Below, one piece after another: positions 45,741 to 56,177 of a DNA stretch of 64,000 bases (positions are counted from its first letter, which is position 1; each line of letters begins with the position of its first letter). The notes beneath the pieces are model-generated. The model saw only the letters and a list, made by a program, of their open reading frames with translations. It did no database searches and was not told where the DNA came from. This DNA comes from Siphonodentalium dalli (Eukaryota > Mollusca > Scaphopoda > Gadilida > Siphonodentaliidae), in assembly GCA_032622095.1 (NCBI GenBank), contig CP136065.1, forward strand, positions 211,710,151 to 211,774,150, given 5' to 3'. Position numbers and translations under genes: made by a program.

Positions 45741-46916
45741 TCTAAACATATTCGCTATTTCCTTCTGAACACATCTGACGTTCCACATAGCTTCAACTTG
45801 TTTTGTGAATTGACCTTGGCCCCTGCTTGTTATTGCACAATTGCATACAATTAAATTGAAAACATGCCAACTGCGGAAAGGTTGGGGAAACACCTCCTTA
45901 TTATGATACATCATGTTGAAAGATCATATCCACAAGGTAATTTTTCGCACAAAGGATATCGTGACTAGAGGACAAGGACGTTGACATCAACAAATAAGTC
46001 GTTTTCAATGGGAACTTCATTGAGTTTTGTGTATATCCATCGGTCTATAACGGAATGTAAATTGGTTTAGAATTGGGTGTAGTTTTTCGTATTTTATTGT
46101 TGTGACTTATGTATGGGCTGTGTGTGGTGCACGCGTTCTGCATGGGAGGTGCAGCACCGTATCACACCTCACAGCGGAACACATCGTGCTTCATCGATAC
46201 ATCTCGACCAGGGACGTGGCTGGAGGGTCTTCGTTGGGGATGTCCACCTTGAATTTTCCAACTGCATGCGCCCCCATACTTGAACCAGACCAAACTCCCA
46301 TATTCCCGAAATACCATTTACACCGACCCTTGGGTTGGACCTTTCCACCTGCCCAGTACCTCAAACTGTTGGCAAATTTCCAACTGATGGCCATTTCAAA
46401 CCAAAATTTTGACAAAAAGTAGAAAAATCTGGTTGGAAAAAAGTTTGACAAATCACCCCCCCCCCGGGATCGCCGCGTCCCTTTGCTGGTCCCTGGTCTC
46501 GCCGGTGGAGGTATATAGATAGAGGTATACACAATAAGTGGGGGAATTACAATATCAAAGACGAAACGCTATTCGCTGATGCAACATAATTGTGCACCTA
46601 CAAGAGGCCATTCGTATAAAATGAATTAAATGATGATCGAACACAGCAATAAAGATGACAGAAAATACATTTTTATACAGAGAATTCGACCAATGTGGAA
46701 TAGGCTGCCAAATGAGGTCGTTAACGCTGAAACACAGTGAAAAACAGACTTGCCATAAAATTACAGTTTACATGCAATGGGGGTTGCAGGAAGGAATATC
46801 GTGTTTTTGCATCTGGAACTTTCGGTTCGGGGACCCACCACCCCCATGAATACCTGCAAAACACATAATCTTAGCTACATATTGCAATGAGGAGAGTCAT
46901 ATGCCTTAATCATATA
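45741..46916. other. Unassigned sequence
   Basis: No gene supported. The 106- and 113-codon frames near 46100-46530 lie on opposite strands of the same DNA with no motif. A C-run lies at 46457-46465. Confidence 0.3.
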
Positions 46917-47176
46917 CACCCCCGTGTACGTGGTATCGCCAAAACCGAGGGTATCGCCAAAACCGAGAATATGGGAAAGTCATTTTCACTTTACTTTAAA
47001 CATATTTTATTGTAATATAATTCATTACAACGGGATTGGGGTACAAGTTTTAACAACTTACAATCATTTTCACGTATATGATATGGGGATATGTTTGTTT
47101 CTCACCGTAATACAGACATCGAGCATCGTATGTGTATGTCCACACGAAGCATGAGTATTTATCCACCAGTTGTCAA

Positions 47177-47545
47177 TCAGTTTTCCCAGATCAGACCATT
47201 AATTTTATTTTGGCGAATTTTTTCAATGGTGTTTTTGCTTTTGCTCACTAAAATTTTCGAGAACAACCATTCACTAGTATAGTTCCTGGACTTCCACGCT
47301 TCCAAAACAAATGCCGGTATAGTTGAATCTGTCAATGAAGCATATGATTTGACAGAATTTAATAAATCCTTGTCGTTCTCAATATCCGCGCGATATGAAG
47401 GGACCACTGTCGGTCCAGAAAGATGCGAACGGCATAGATGAAGATGCGCCAAACGCCGAGTTTCTGTGCAGTAAATATGCGTATTACTTAAGGAGTTCTG
47501 ATGAGTTTTCGAGTGTTTTTATGTGTATCGGAGACTGATCAATTG
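47177..47545 (-). other. Outward-facing ORF in the left inverted arm, unrecognised
   Basis: A minus-strand frame with no in-frame ATG near its start runs about 120 codons to a stop at 47177. It contains SYRADIENDKDLLNSVK, STIPAFVLEAWKSRNYT and IEKIRQNKINGLIWEN, and has the composition of real protein. The mirror copy in the right arm (54480-54756) keeps the beginning but shifts frame after STI because of a 2-base insertion. Both point outward from the element's centre. I do not recognise a family. It could be the end of a transposase or accessory protein whose other exons are gone. Confidence 0.4.
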
Positions 47546-47920
47546 GACTGCGAATGTCAACTGAAATATGAATCCATAACATATTCGAAATAATGTGTGC
47601 ATATTATATTATGAATGTATTTCAATTGAAATTAATTGAACATCCATCTCAGCATTCAGATTTGCGATCTCAATAACGTGAATGAATGATAACGCGATGC
47701 CTTGATCACACGCACGTGAATGCTGCCGTTCGCATGCATGCAGCTAATCGGATATTCGTTTACTATTAACATGCTTGGAGTTTGTATATAGACCACATAT
47801 GCCAGACGACACGCTACGGCGTATCAACGATTTGTTATAATCATCTTTATTTTACAGACTTTATGACTCGTTCCCACTCGAGTAGACCGTTACGCGACAA
47901 TGAAACCGAATCATCTTATC

Positions 47921-47926
<6 letters not shown>

Positions 47927-47968
<42 letters not shown>
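47927..47968. repeat. AT dinucleotide microsatellite
   Basis: About 21 uninterrupted AT units at the inner part of the left inverted arm. The mirror arm has only a short ATATATGTATA here, so the run expanded after arm duplication. Confidence 0.95.
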
Positions 47969-47970
<2 letters not shown>

Positions 47971-48045
47971 TATTGCTCCAAATTATGCAATTCTGGCTTT
48001 TTTAAGAGTCCTCAGATAAAATTGAAACGATTCTATGTTAACACA

Positions 48046-49104
48046 CTAAACATCCGAACATATATGAACAAACACACAACAAAGTTACTGCTATTTATAA
48101 TAAACACTTCACTGTGGAACATGTGTATACTGCCATGATTGTTATGTGAACATGTAAATTACACAATAGTTTATAACTTTTCTAAATTAGCCCATAGGAC
48201 CACATATTTTGTGGGCATAATATTTACACAAGACTTAATTATGTTATCGTATAGGTTGCATATACTGTAATTGATATGTATTTTTAACCGAAATGAATCT
48301 TATCTTATCAGGGTCTCCGTCCTGAGTTTGGTTTATGGTTCTAACCAAAATTGTTATGGATGTTCAGCGTCACGATGACTTTCAATTCGTATTGTTCGCA
48401 GATTTAGTTTTAGGCTTGTTAAGTTCTATAATTATTCTTTTTCACTTATTTTGAAAAAAAGTAATATAGCTAAGATTTGCACACAACAATCTAAATGAAA
48501 TTATGCATAAATCTCCATCATCTTGGGAACTATCACATGAGGTCATCGTACGGGACATACATGTGTTATTGTTTTGGTAGATTCAATATTTTAACGTTAT
48601 CATTCTTAGTTTAACGAGGTCAGAAATGACTCTTGTTTCGATTAATGGTCTGCAGTTATAACCGAAAAGTTTGAAAACAAATTATACAACGCACAGCCGG
48701 TTATATGGTAAATTTGTCTTATAACTGCATATGCTTAATATGAATATTTATTTCTTATAATGCCACGCGTTATTTCACAAGAGAACCGCCAAAGTAGACA
48801 GTACAATTAAAACGACCGCAAAAGTTTGATATTATTTCCGACAACCAAGTCATATACAGCCGTTGTGACACGTTGTCACTCAGAACAATCACATTATCGT
48901 TCAATCAAATAACGTCATAAGTTCGTCGATGTTGATTGGCCAGTGGACCTGTATGCACGCACTGTTCAATTGATCAACATTTGCAACACGTGGTATTGTT
49001 TATTTCGACTGTATCACGAGTTGTTGGTTTCAATTTCAATAATATGCACGTGTTGAAATATCTTGGTACTTATGGTACTTGGTACTTGGTAGTGATGATA
49101 TATG
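48046..49104. other. Centre of the inverted-arm element, unassigned
   Basis: AT-rich sequence between the two arms with no coding signal longer than ~80 codons and no named domain. Confidence 0.4.
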
Positions 49105-49478
49105 TTCGGATGTTACAAGAATCGTTACAATTTTATCTAATGACTCTTAAAAATGCCAGAAATGCATAACTTGGAGCAATACGATATATGTATATTCGAT
49201 AAGATGATTTGGTTTCATTGTCGCGTAACGGTCTACTCGGGTGGCAACGAGTCATAAAGTATGTAAAATAAAGTGATTATAACAAATCGTTGATACGCCG
49301 TAGCGTGTCGTCCGGCATGTGTGGTCTATATACAAACTCCAAGCATGTTAATAGTAAACGAATATCCGATTAGCTGCATGCATGCGAACGGCAGCATTCA
49401 CGTGCGTGTGATCAAGGCATCGCGTTATCATTCATTCACGTTATTGAGATCGCAAATCTGAATGCTGAGATGGATGTT

Positions 49479-49637
49479 CAATTGTGTTAGTTTGGCCTTG
49501 TCAAACTATGTAATTGCAGATGAGGGAATATTAGTTTGGAATAGACTATAGCCTCATAGCAGGCGCCGATGAATGAAGAGAGATAACTCAATTCTACCTT
49601 TCTTGATCTTTCCATGCGGGAAAATACAAACAATTTT
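49479..49637 (+). repeat. Ngaro split direct repeat A1
   Basis: Starts at CAATTGTGTTAGTTTGGCCT and ends near AAATACAAACAATTT. It matches A2 at 53774-53931 with about three differences (ATAG/CCAG near 49560; CTTGATC/CTTGGTC). Confidence 0.9.
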
Positions 49638-49753
49638 CCTCCGCTAAAACAATCTTCAAACATCGACACCCTTGAGTCGAACTTTTGACATTTTGATTTG
49701 ATACTACTTTGACGGAATCATTATTCCTCCATTTGAATAAATTACATGAAGAT

Positions 49754-50782
49754 ATGGCTGATCGTTCGCAGAGAAAACGCAAAGAAATTAATTATAAAAA
49801 ATTGAATGATGGCGACGACATTGATGTTGATCAGACTGCCATTAGCCCTCTTGAATCCGATGCAAGCGGCGACGAAGATCTCGTTCGAGATCATGTTGGG
49901 AACAGTTCGAATGTGGATAGCATTATTCCACTGGACATTCAGAAAAAGCGAAGAACGGTTGTGACACAATTCCAGCAATCTGAAGTTGAACGTGAAATCC
50001 TTGATCTGGGTTTGGGACATGGATCGCATGACTCACGTGGCGATGCCGAAATGACTGACTTGTGTAATGAAAGTGATTCTCAGCTGGATGCACGAATTGA
50101 TCAGCTCAGTAAACAGCTCCACCAAGCTGAGAAAGACAAACAAAGGTCTGCGAAATTATTGGAGATCAAACAACTGGAGACAAGGATTGCAGCTACATCA
50201 CAGGCTACAAACAAGATTAAAGGTAGTCAAGTTTCTTCACTAGTAGTGGGTCGAAATGAAAATTTTATTGAAAATAATCATGTAAATATTGATGACCTTC
50301 GAAGGGTCGATTCCTTGAACGACACAGTATCAAGAAGGCTTGATAATCTAGGCCTTTCTCATGAAAATCAATTTCAAACTCAGGGTGAGGTTACTCTACC
50401 TGAGACCATAGATAATCAACATATTACTAGTAGTAGTACCGATCCTATTGTTGGTCATACTAATACTATGAATTTGAAATCTGGAATCACTGCTAAACCA
50501 TCAGACAGGGTGGTCAGTCCTCAGATATTTCCCCATGCCATGCTAGCATACGAATATGTTAATTCAAATGTTGAGTTTAAGAACCTTACGTTCCAGCAAT
50601 TTATCGCTGGGGAAATGGAAATAATTTCCAGGCCTGGTATCTCTGTGATCGAGAGAACTGGGAGATTGGAATTATTAAAGAAAATAGCATATTATTTTTC
50701 CATTTATGACTGGCATGCATTACTTTCATTCTACGCAGATTGGCTGCGTCGAATAGAGTTGGGGAAAAAATCAGTGGACTGA
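49754..50782 (+). CDS. Ngaro gag-like ORF1, first part
   Basis: Begins at ATG 49754, 342 codons, ending at TGA 50780-50782. The product is charged and lysine-rich at the N-terminus (SQRKRKEINYKK), with an acidic middle and a coiled-coil-like stretch, LDARIDQLSKQLHQAEKDKQ, and no enzymatic motif. Gag-like proteins of these elements bind RNA and form particles; that role is inferred from position. A tail containing a zinc-knuckle-like pattern continues in another frame just downstream, so a frameshift near 50765-50790 has cut the protein. Confidence 0.75.
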   Translation: MADRSQRKRKEINYKKLNDGDDIDVDQTAISPLESDASGDEDLVRDHVGNSSNVDSIIPLDIQKKRRTVVTQFQQSEVEREILDLGLGHGSHDSRGDAEMTDLCNESDSQLDARIDQLSKQLHQAEKDKQRSAKLLEIKQLETRIAATSQATNKIKGSQVSSLVVGRNENFIENNHVNIDDLRRVDSLNDTVSRRLDNLGLSHENQFQTQGEVTLPETIDNQHITSSSTDPIVGHTNTMNLKSGITAKPSDRVVSPQIFPHAMLAYEYVNSNVEFKNLTFQQFIAGEMEIISRPGISVIERTGRLELLKKIAYYFSIYDWHALLSFYADWLRRIELGKKSVD

Positions 50783-51077
50783 CGATCCTTCCATAATTGA
50801 GTTGCCGATTTTGTCCAGTCATGTTAAGAGTAAGAAGCCCGTTTCTCGAAGCCAAACCTTTGATAATTTTAACCCCACCAAACGGGCCACAGACACAACT
50901 TGGTATTGCACCTTATATCAACGAAATCGTTGTTTTTTAGAATCCCCGCACCGTGCGATCATTTTGGACGAAAATAGAACAGTTGAGCACATATGTGCCA
51001 CTTGTTGGCGCATGCGACAGGAGAAGCTTTCTCACCCTGAATCATCTTCTGCCTACCCCGAGCTTTCTAAACAATGA
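50783..51077 (+). pseudogene. Ngaro gag tail with zinc-knuckle-like residues, shifted frame
   Basis: A frame different from the upstream ORF encodes WYCTLYQRNRC and later EHICATCWRMRQEKLSHPE, giving a C-x6-C...H-x2-C-x2-C...H arrangement like the zinc-binding region at the end of DIRS/Ngaro gag proteins. It ends at TGA 51075-51077. The same frame continues immediately after that TGA into the pol region, so a single stop codon separates them here. Confidence 0.65.
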
Positions 51078-52025
51078 CTATTTTTTAAATTACCGAAGCT
51101 GGATCCATCAGCTGAAATATTCTACCCAAGTTATTTGAAACGCGACAGTGGTGTGCCAAATATTGGGATTAGCAACAATTCACACTTACCAGAACCAATT
51201 CACAATGCGAATGGGTTTCAGGTAAATTCTGCATGTAGTATTGATACCGCTCATGATACTGTTAACACACCTGATAATTCCTGCCGAGTTAAATCCGGAA
51301 GTATTGGTCATAGTGCGCGTCATAAAGTTAACAAGTCTCCTAATTCTTGTCAAGTGTTGTCCGGAAGTGATTGTGAAAGTAGCAGTAAGGGTGATAGCAT
51401 AGTAAGCATACCCAGAACAGACTTTGGCGACTCTCCATGGTCAGATGCTAATATTTGGCAGTTGATCAAATATGGGTTCCCGATTGGTTTCGCTGGGAAT
51501 ATAAAACATTCACAAATACCGGGTTCTTGCAAAAATGACAAAGGTGCTCGGGAATTTCCTGTTGCCATCGACAAATATATCACGAAAGAACAAGAATATA
51601 GCGCCATCCTCGGCCCATTCGATGCGAATCCTGTCAATTGTCCTGTTAAAATCGGCCCTCTTAATACAGTTCCAAAAAACAACGCCTCTGAACGGCGTGT
51701 TATAGTCGATCTTAGTTTTCCGCCCGGGTCATCCGTTAATGATCAAGTTTCGTCAGCAGAAAATTTGGGTGAACCTGTCAATTTGACCTATCCAAAAGTG
51801 GACGATTTGGTTGCATTAATGAAAAAGAAATCTCATTACTGCCATATATTTAAATGGGACTCAGCTCGGGCTTTCCGTCAAATTTTTTGTAATACAAGAG
51901 ATATACACCTACTGGGGTTCATGTGGAGTGGAAAATTGTATTTTGATCGTACTTTAAACATGGGCCTGCGCTCCGCGCCACAAATATGCATATATGTTAT
52001 TCCGTGCATATTTTCACCTACCTGA
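51078..52025 (+). pseudogene. Ngaro pol fragment: reverse transcriptase N-terminal half
   Basis: Open from the codon after the TGA at 51077. A ~120-residue linker is followed by RT motifs: ERRVIVDLSFPPGSSVND (fingers), then FKWDSARAFRQI with the first catalytic aspartate (motif A), then GFMWSGKLYFDRTLNMGLRSAP (motif B region). It stops at 52025 before the YADD box, thumb and RNase H, which are deleted. RT copies the element's RNA into DNA; this copy cannot. The D in KWDSARAF and LRSAP are in the usual spacing for DIRS-type RTs. Confidence 0.85.
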
Positions 52026-52074
52026 CTTACCAGTATCTACAGGAACTTAGAAGTCTAGTTTTATACACTCATTT

Positions 52075-52490
52075 TTGTCTCGCTCATTCAAATCCGTTCA
52101 GTCTCTTAGAAATTACTTGAATGGCCTCAAAGTTTTGCACAAAATTCTTGACTTTGAGGCTGCATCATTCGATGCGCTCAAATTGGAATTAACGTTACGT
52201 GGCATAGCACGAACTAAATGTCATCTTCCCCACCATGCAAGTATTGCCTATTACTCCTCATATGTTGATGCCAATTTACTCATTTATCCGACAGAATAAC
52301 ACAATCCTTTTTATGCCAACTTTTGGGATTAATAGGGAAGACCCTAATCTCTATTCAATGCATTCCTTCCGCCGGGTTGGGGCCTCATGGGCCTTTCAGT
52401 CAGGGGTCCCATCTGAGCTAATTCAACTCACTGGCGATTGGGTTAGTAGCGCATACAAACATACCTCCACCATACAATGAAAGGTCGATT
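52075..52490 (+). pseudogene. Ngaro tyrosine recombinase fragment
   Basis: The first part (52075-52250) encodes SVQSLRNYLNGLKVLHKILD, like the N-terminal SAM-like core-binding region. A frame change near 52250 leads into LPITPHML, the entrance of the catalytic domain, then a deletion, then HSFRRVGASWAFQSGVP and LTGDWVSSAY near the C-terminus. HSFR matches the conserved H-x-x-R. The first catalytic arginine block is missing, and the expected tyrosine downstream of AY is not evident. The enzyme would join circular element DNA to the genome; this copy is inactive. Confidence 0.8.
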
Positions 52491-52554
52491 GTCCGTGTTT
52501 TCAAGATGAAAAGTACCAATTTGGGGTTTTCAACTTTTCAATAATTTGGTTTCA

Positions 52555-53095
52555 GGCAAAACCTTGTGTTCAGTGCGTCTATCAGATAGCATCACCAAAT
52601 AATTCCGCGATGTTGGTGACTTGTCAGTTTGGCCTTACCCAGGTTACACAATCAGTAGGATGACAAGTATGCTTGGCAAACTGAAGCCTAGTACGCTTAA
52701 GCACTTCACTCATATAATTTTTCTTGTTGGAACAAACGATGTGGACAGCAAATCAGAGCGACACATCTTGGCGAATTATAACAACTTAATTCAAAAGCAG
52801 TTTGCCGAGCAAAATTCACGTTTCTAGCCATCTTACCTCGTCCGAAAGATCATGCTACACTTGGTGACAAGTGACAGGAACCAATACTCAATTAAAACGA
52901 CTTTGTGCCGAACGTAGAGTATCCCACATCCGAGCCTATAAACCGTTTGTAGAATTGTAGCCAATTGGCAAATAAAACACATTTTTATGCTGGAAATGAT
53001 ATGCATCATATGCTGCACCTAAACTTTGAAGGTACACATCGTCTGCGCCACCTATTGGTCCAAGCAGTTAACAGAATTCCTGGCCACTAAGCATT
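52555..53095 (+). pseudogene. Ngaro SGNH-type hydrolase fragment
   Basis: Reading across several frames, the block encodes SDSITK (block I; the usual GDS has serine for glycine), a stop, then VWPYPGYTISRM, then the block III motif VGTND near 52731, and after further frameshifts HLNFEGT near 53020, the block with the catalytic histidine. This is the order of SGNH/GDSL esterase blocks. Such hydrolases are known accessory domains of Ngaro and some LINE elements, with an unclear role. It is broken by at least two frameshifts and several stops. Confidence 0.7.
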
Positions 53096-53366
53096 CAAGT
53101 TCACTTCCCTGCATGTATAACTTCCTATGTTAGCATATATTCTGCTGCCAGTAATTCATTTCAGGTTGCTTGCTGTCAACGTCATCGTGGTCTTGTGCAT
53201 GGCGCTCTCTGACGTGGTGTGCTGTTTGGAGGCCTCAGAAGCTACCTCCTGCTCCTACCCAGCAAACAACTTGACTTCGACATTCTGGTCCATCACTACT
53301 ATACCTGTCAGCATGATGTAATCATAGTCATGGCAGTTCTACCTTCTTGGCGGCATACGGCTTGGC
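53096..53366. other. Ngaro 3' untranslated region
   Basis: Between the hydrolase remnant and B1. No further domain. A GGC-rich short stretch near 53345-53370 marks the start of B1. Confidence 0.4.
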
Positions 53367-53773
53367 GGGCATTTCATAATCAATATTAATCATATATATT
53401 TTTCATTCAGTGATTCACAGATCCTGCAGCCACACATTCTTCACATATTAATCACATATTACTGTGCCATACTCTATAGGGGGAATCTCATTCCTCATAT
53501 AGCCTATGACATATAATTGGTATGTGGCTGCATGTGCTGTGGCCATACGTGTACACTCTATTATTGATATTATTTCATGCATGTGCGTATGCAGGTATGT
53601 GTCATTCCACTCGTGCCATACCTCATGGGGGAAATTTATGTTCTGCCATGGGGTATGGCATATAATTGGCGCATGGCTGTATGCCACATATTAACAAGTT
53701 TATGTGTATTCCGCATGGATCGTTCAAGAATAAATATGTCATACATTTATCAATTGTTTGGTTCTCTCTTCGG
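53367..53773 (+). repeat. Ngaro split direct repeat B1
   Basis: Starts GGGCATTTCATAATCAATAT and ends GGTTCTCTCTTCGG. It matches B2 at 53949-54360 with a few indels (three extra bases near 53448, a 7-base gap near 53505). It is followed directly by A2, the junction reading TTCGGCAATTGTG. Confidence 0.9.
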
Positions 53774-53931
53774 CAATTGTGTTAGTTTGGCCTTGTCAAA
53801 CTATGTAATTGCAGATGAGGGAATATTAGTTTGGAATAGACTATAGCCTCCCAGCAGGCGCCGATGAATGAAGAGAGATAACTCAATTCTACCTTTCTTG
53901 GTCTTTCCATGCGGGAAAATACAAACAATTT
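53774..53931 (+). repeat. Ngaro split direct repeat A2
   Basis: Direct copy of A1 (49479-49637), starting CAATTGTGTTAGTTTGGCCT. It lies between B1 and B2, as expected if the circular element DNA joins B to A. Confidence 0.9.
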
Positions 53932-53948
53932 CCCACCCACCCTCCCGG

Positions 53949-54365
53949 GGGCATTTCATAATCAATATTAATCATATATATTTTTCATTCAGTGATTCAC
54001 AGATCCTGCAGCCACACATTCTTCACATAATCACATATTACTGTGCCATACTCTATAGGGGGGATCTCATTCCTCCTATAGCCTAATACCCTATGACATA
54101 TAATTGGTATGTGGCTGTATGTGCTGTGGCCATACGTGTACAGTCTATTATTGATATTATTTCATGCATGTGCGTATGCAGGTATGTGTCATTCCACTCG
54201 TGCCATACCTCATGGGGGAAATTTATGTTCTGCCATGGGGTATGGCATATAATTGGCGCATGGCTGTATGCCACATATTAACAAGTGTATGTGTATTCCG
54301 CATGGATCGTTCAAGAATAAATATGTCATACATTTATCAATTGTTTGGTTATCTCTTCGGCAATT
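53949..54365 (+). repeat. Ngaro split direct repeat B2
   Basis: Second B copy, ending GGTTATCTCTTCGGCAATT at 54365, where the host inverted-repeat arm resumes with AATTTCAATTGAAA. The last CAATT is also the start sequence of A1 and A2. Confidence 0.9.
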
Positions 54366-54596
54366 AATTTCAATTGAAATACATTCATAATATAATATGC
54401 ACACATTATTTCGAATATGTTATGGATTCATATTTCAGTTGACATTCACAGTCCAATTGATCAGTCTCAGATACACATAAAAACACTCGAAAACTCATCA
54501 GAACTCTTTAAGTAATACGCATATTTACTGCACAGAAACTCGGCGTTTGGCGCATCTTCATCTGGGCCGTTCGCATCTTTCTGGACCGACAGTGGT

Positions 54597-55090
54597 CCCT
54601 TCATATCGCGCGGATATTGAGAACGACAAGGATTTATTAAATTCTGTCAAATGCTATGCTTCACTGACAGATTCAACTATATACCGGCATTTGTTTTGGA
54701 AGAGTGGAAGTCCAGGAACTATACTAGTGAATGGTTGTTCTCGAAAATTTGAGTGAGCAAAAGCAAAAACACCATTGAAAAAATTCGCCAAAAAAAAATT
54801 AATGGTCTGATCTGGGAAAACTGATTGACAACTGGTGGATATAGTGGTCCCTTCATATCGCGCGGATATTGAGAACGACAAGGATTTATTAAATTCTGTC
54901 AAATGCTATGCTTCACTGACAGATTCAACTATATACCGGCATTTGTTTTGGAAGAGTGGAAGTCCAGGAACTATACTAGTGAATGGTTGTTCTCGAAAAT
55001 TTGAGTGAGCAAAAGCAAAAACACCATTGAAAAAATTCGCCAAAAAAAAAATAATGGTCTGATCTGGGAAAACTGATTGACAACTGGTGG
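54597..55090. repeat. Two-copy tandem duplication in the right arm, period ~252 bp
   Basis: GTGGTCCCTTCATATCGCGC at ~54592 and again at ~54844 starts two nearly identical ~245-bp blocks, each ending ATTGACAACTGGTGGATA. The left arm has only one copy of this block, so the duplication happened after the arms formed. It explains why the right arm is longer. Confidence 0.9.
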
Positions 55091-55281
55091 ATAAAATACT
55101 CATGCTTCGTGTGGACATACACATACGATGCTCGATGTCTGTATTGCGGTGAGAAACAAACATATCCCCATATCATATACGTGAAAATGACTTTCCCATG
55201 CATATTCTCGGTTTTGGCGATACCCTCGGTCTCGGTTTTGGCGATACCCTCGGTTTTGGCGATACCACGTACACGGGGGTG

Positions 55282-56060
55282 ATATAGAATATATTTCAGT
55301 TTTAATACCTCAACCAGACCTGTGGCAATCGCGGGTTTTGAAACACGATATTCTGTTTATGATAGCAACGCGTTAACCTGATAACATTCATCATATGGCC
55401 TGAAAACTCATCATTGCGAACAGCTCCATGTTTTACATTCAAAACAATGAATAATATATATCTGATTGAAGTATTTGATAATATATTGTTGACGTAATCG
55501 GTGCAGATCCATTGCATCGGCGCATTGATAAGCGATGCGTAACAAGATACAATCCAGTTATACTTCCATTATTCATAATATGTTCCCGATATAAGGTTTA
55601 TATTCTAGAATGGATAACTTGGCTATCCTTACGTTGCAGAATATTATATTTCTATTAGATTGTGGTAAAACCACTGCGATGCATGTTTTCTACTTTCCGC
55701 GTACATTGCATGCAGAGCCCCCTCCCAGGAGAGGAAATACATTAGATTTCCTACAGCTAATAATTTTCTGCCGCTAATTTTCTCAAGAATTAGTAACCAA
55801 TCCTTTGTTCAAAATTCATTATCTTGCCTTATACGAACGGATTTCTGTGGCGTTTCAATCCCATAGACTAGTACAACTGCGACGTGATTTTCATGAGCAA
55901 TATTTGTTTTTCATTCACTCAGGGCGCAATCATTTCAAAAACCAACTGATCTCCGTGGAGCAGGTAACCATTTTTTTCTTCGCGAAGAACCAAGAAAGAA
56001 GAACCAAACAAATAACCAGTTGGTTCTTTGCCACATGGTTCGGTTCTTCAGATTAAATAT
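55282..56060. other. Unassigned sequence
   Basis: No coding or repeat signal that I can name. It ends at the fourth copy of the conserved ~110-bp segment. Confidence 0.3.
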
Positions 56061-56177
56061 GATATTCAATCGAAAGCACGCGTGCCTCTCGTGGTCGCGA
56101 TTGTATACCAAGAGCCATCATATCGTGGACCCCGATAAGATATCTCTTGGTAGTCAAGCTTGTGCGTATTAGGTGGT
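56061..56177 (+). repeat. Conserved ~110-bp segment, copy 4
   Basis: Begins GATATTCAATCG and ends GCGTATTAGGTGGTTT. It matches copies near 44835, 45374 and 45630. This copy has substitutions at its start (AAGCACGCG for CATCACG) and keeps the inner block ATACCAAGAGCCATCATATC unchanged. Like copy 1 it is followed by GTAACCCGC. Confidence 0.85.

Larger units (their letters stand above)
49479..54365 (+). mobile_element. Ngaro/DIRS-type tyrosine-recombinase retrotransposon, ~4.9 kb, decayed
   Basis: The order is: A1 repeat (49479-49637), gag-like ORF, RT fragment, tyrosine recombinase fragment, SGNH hydrolase fragment, then B1 (53367-53773), A2 (53774-53931), B2 (53949-54365). This A1...B1-A2-B2 split direct repeat layout, with a tyrosine recombinase instead of an integrase and an SGNH hydrolase, is the described signature of Ngaro elements. 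Such elements are thought to integrate from a circular DNA by site-specific recombination without target duplication. The element sits in the right arm of a larger inverted-repeat element, whose other arm shows the unoccupied sequence. Confidence 0.9.
46917..55281. mobile_element. Element with ~1.1-kb inverted arms, split by a Ngaro insertion
   Basis: The left tip CACCCCCGTGTACGTGG starts at 46917 after ATATA; the right tip CCACGTACACGGGGGTG ends at 55281 before ATATA, so a 5-bp duplication (or TA) is likely. The arms match from 46917 to ~48045 on the left, and on the right in two pieces, 49105-49483 and 54366-55281, because a Ngaro element separates them. Without that element it would be ~3.5 kb. 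Subterminal GGTATCGCCAAAACCGAG is repeated two or three times at each tip. A ~1.06-kb centre holds an AT microsatellite (47927-47968) and no domain. The superfamily is unknown. Confidence 0.8.

Noticed and set aside
45021-45854. 277-codon plus-strand ORF, the second longest open frame in the window
   Set aside because: It is built of CTATTTCG simple repeats and a 256-bp tandem duplication; the product is repeated YF/IS residues with no domain. Low stop content explains it.
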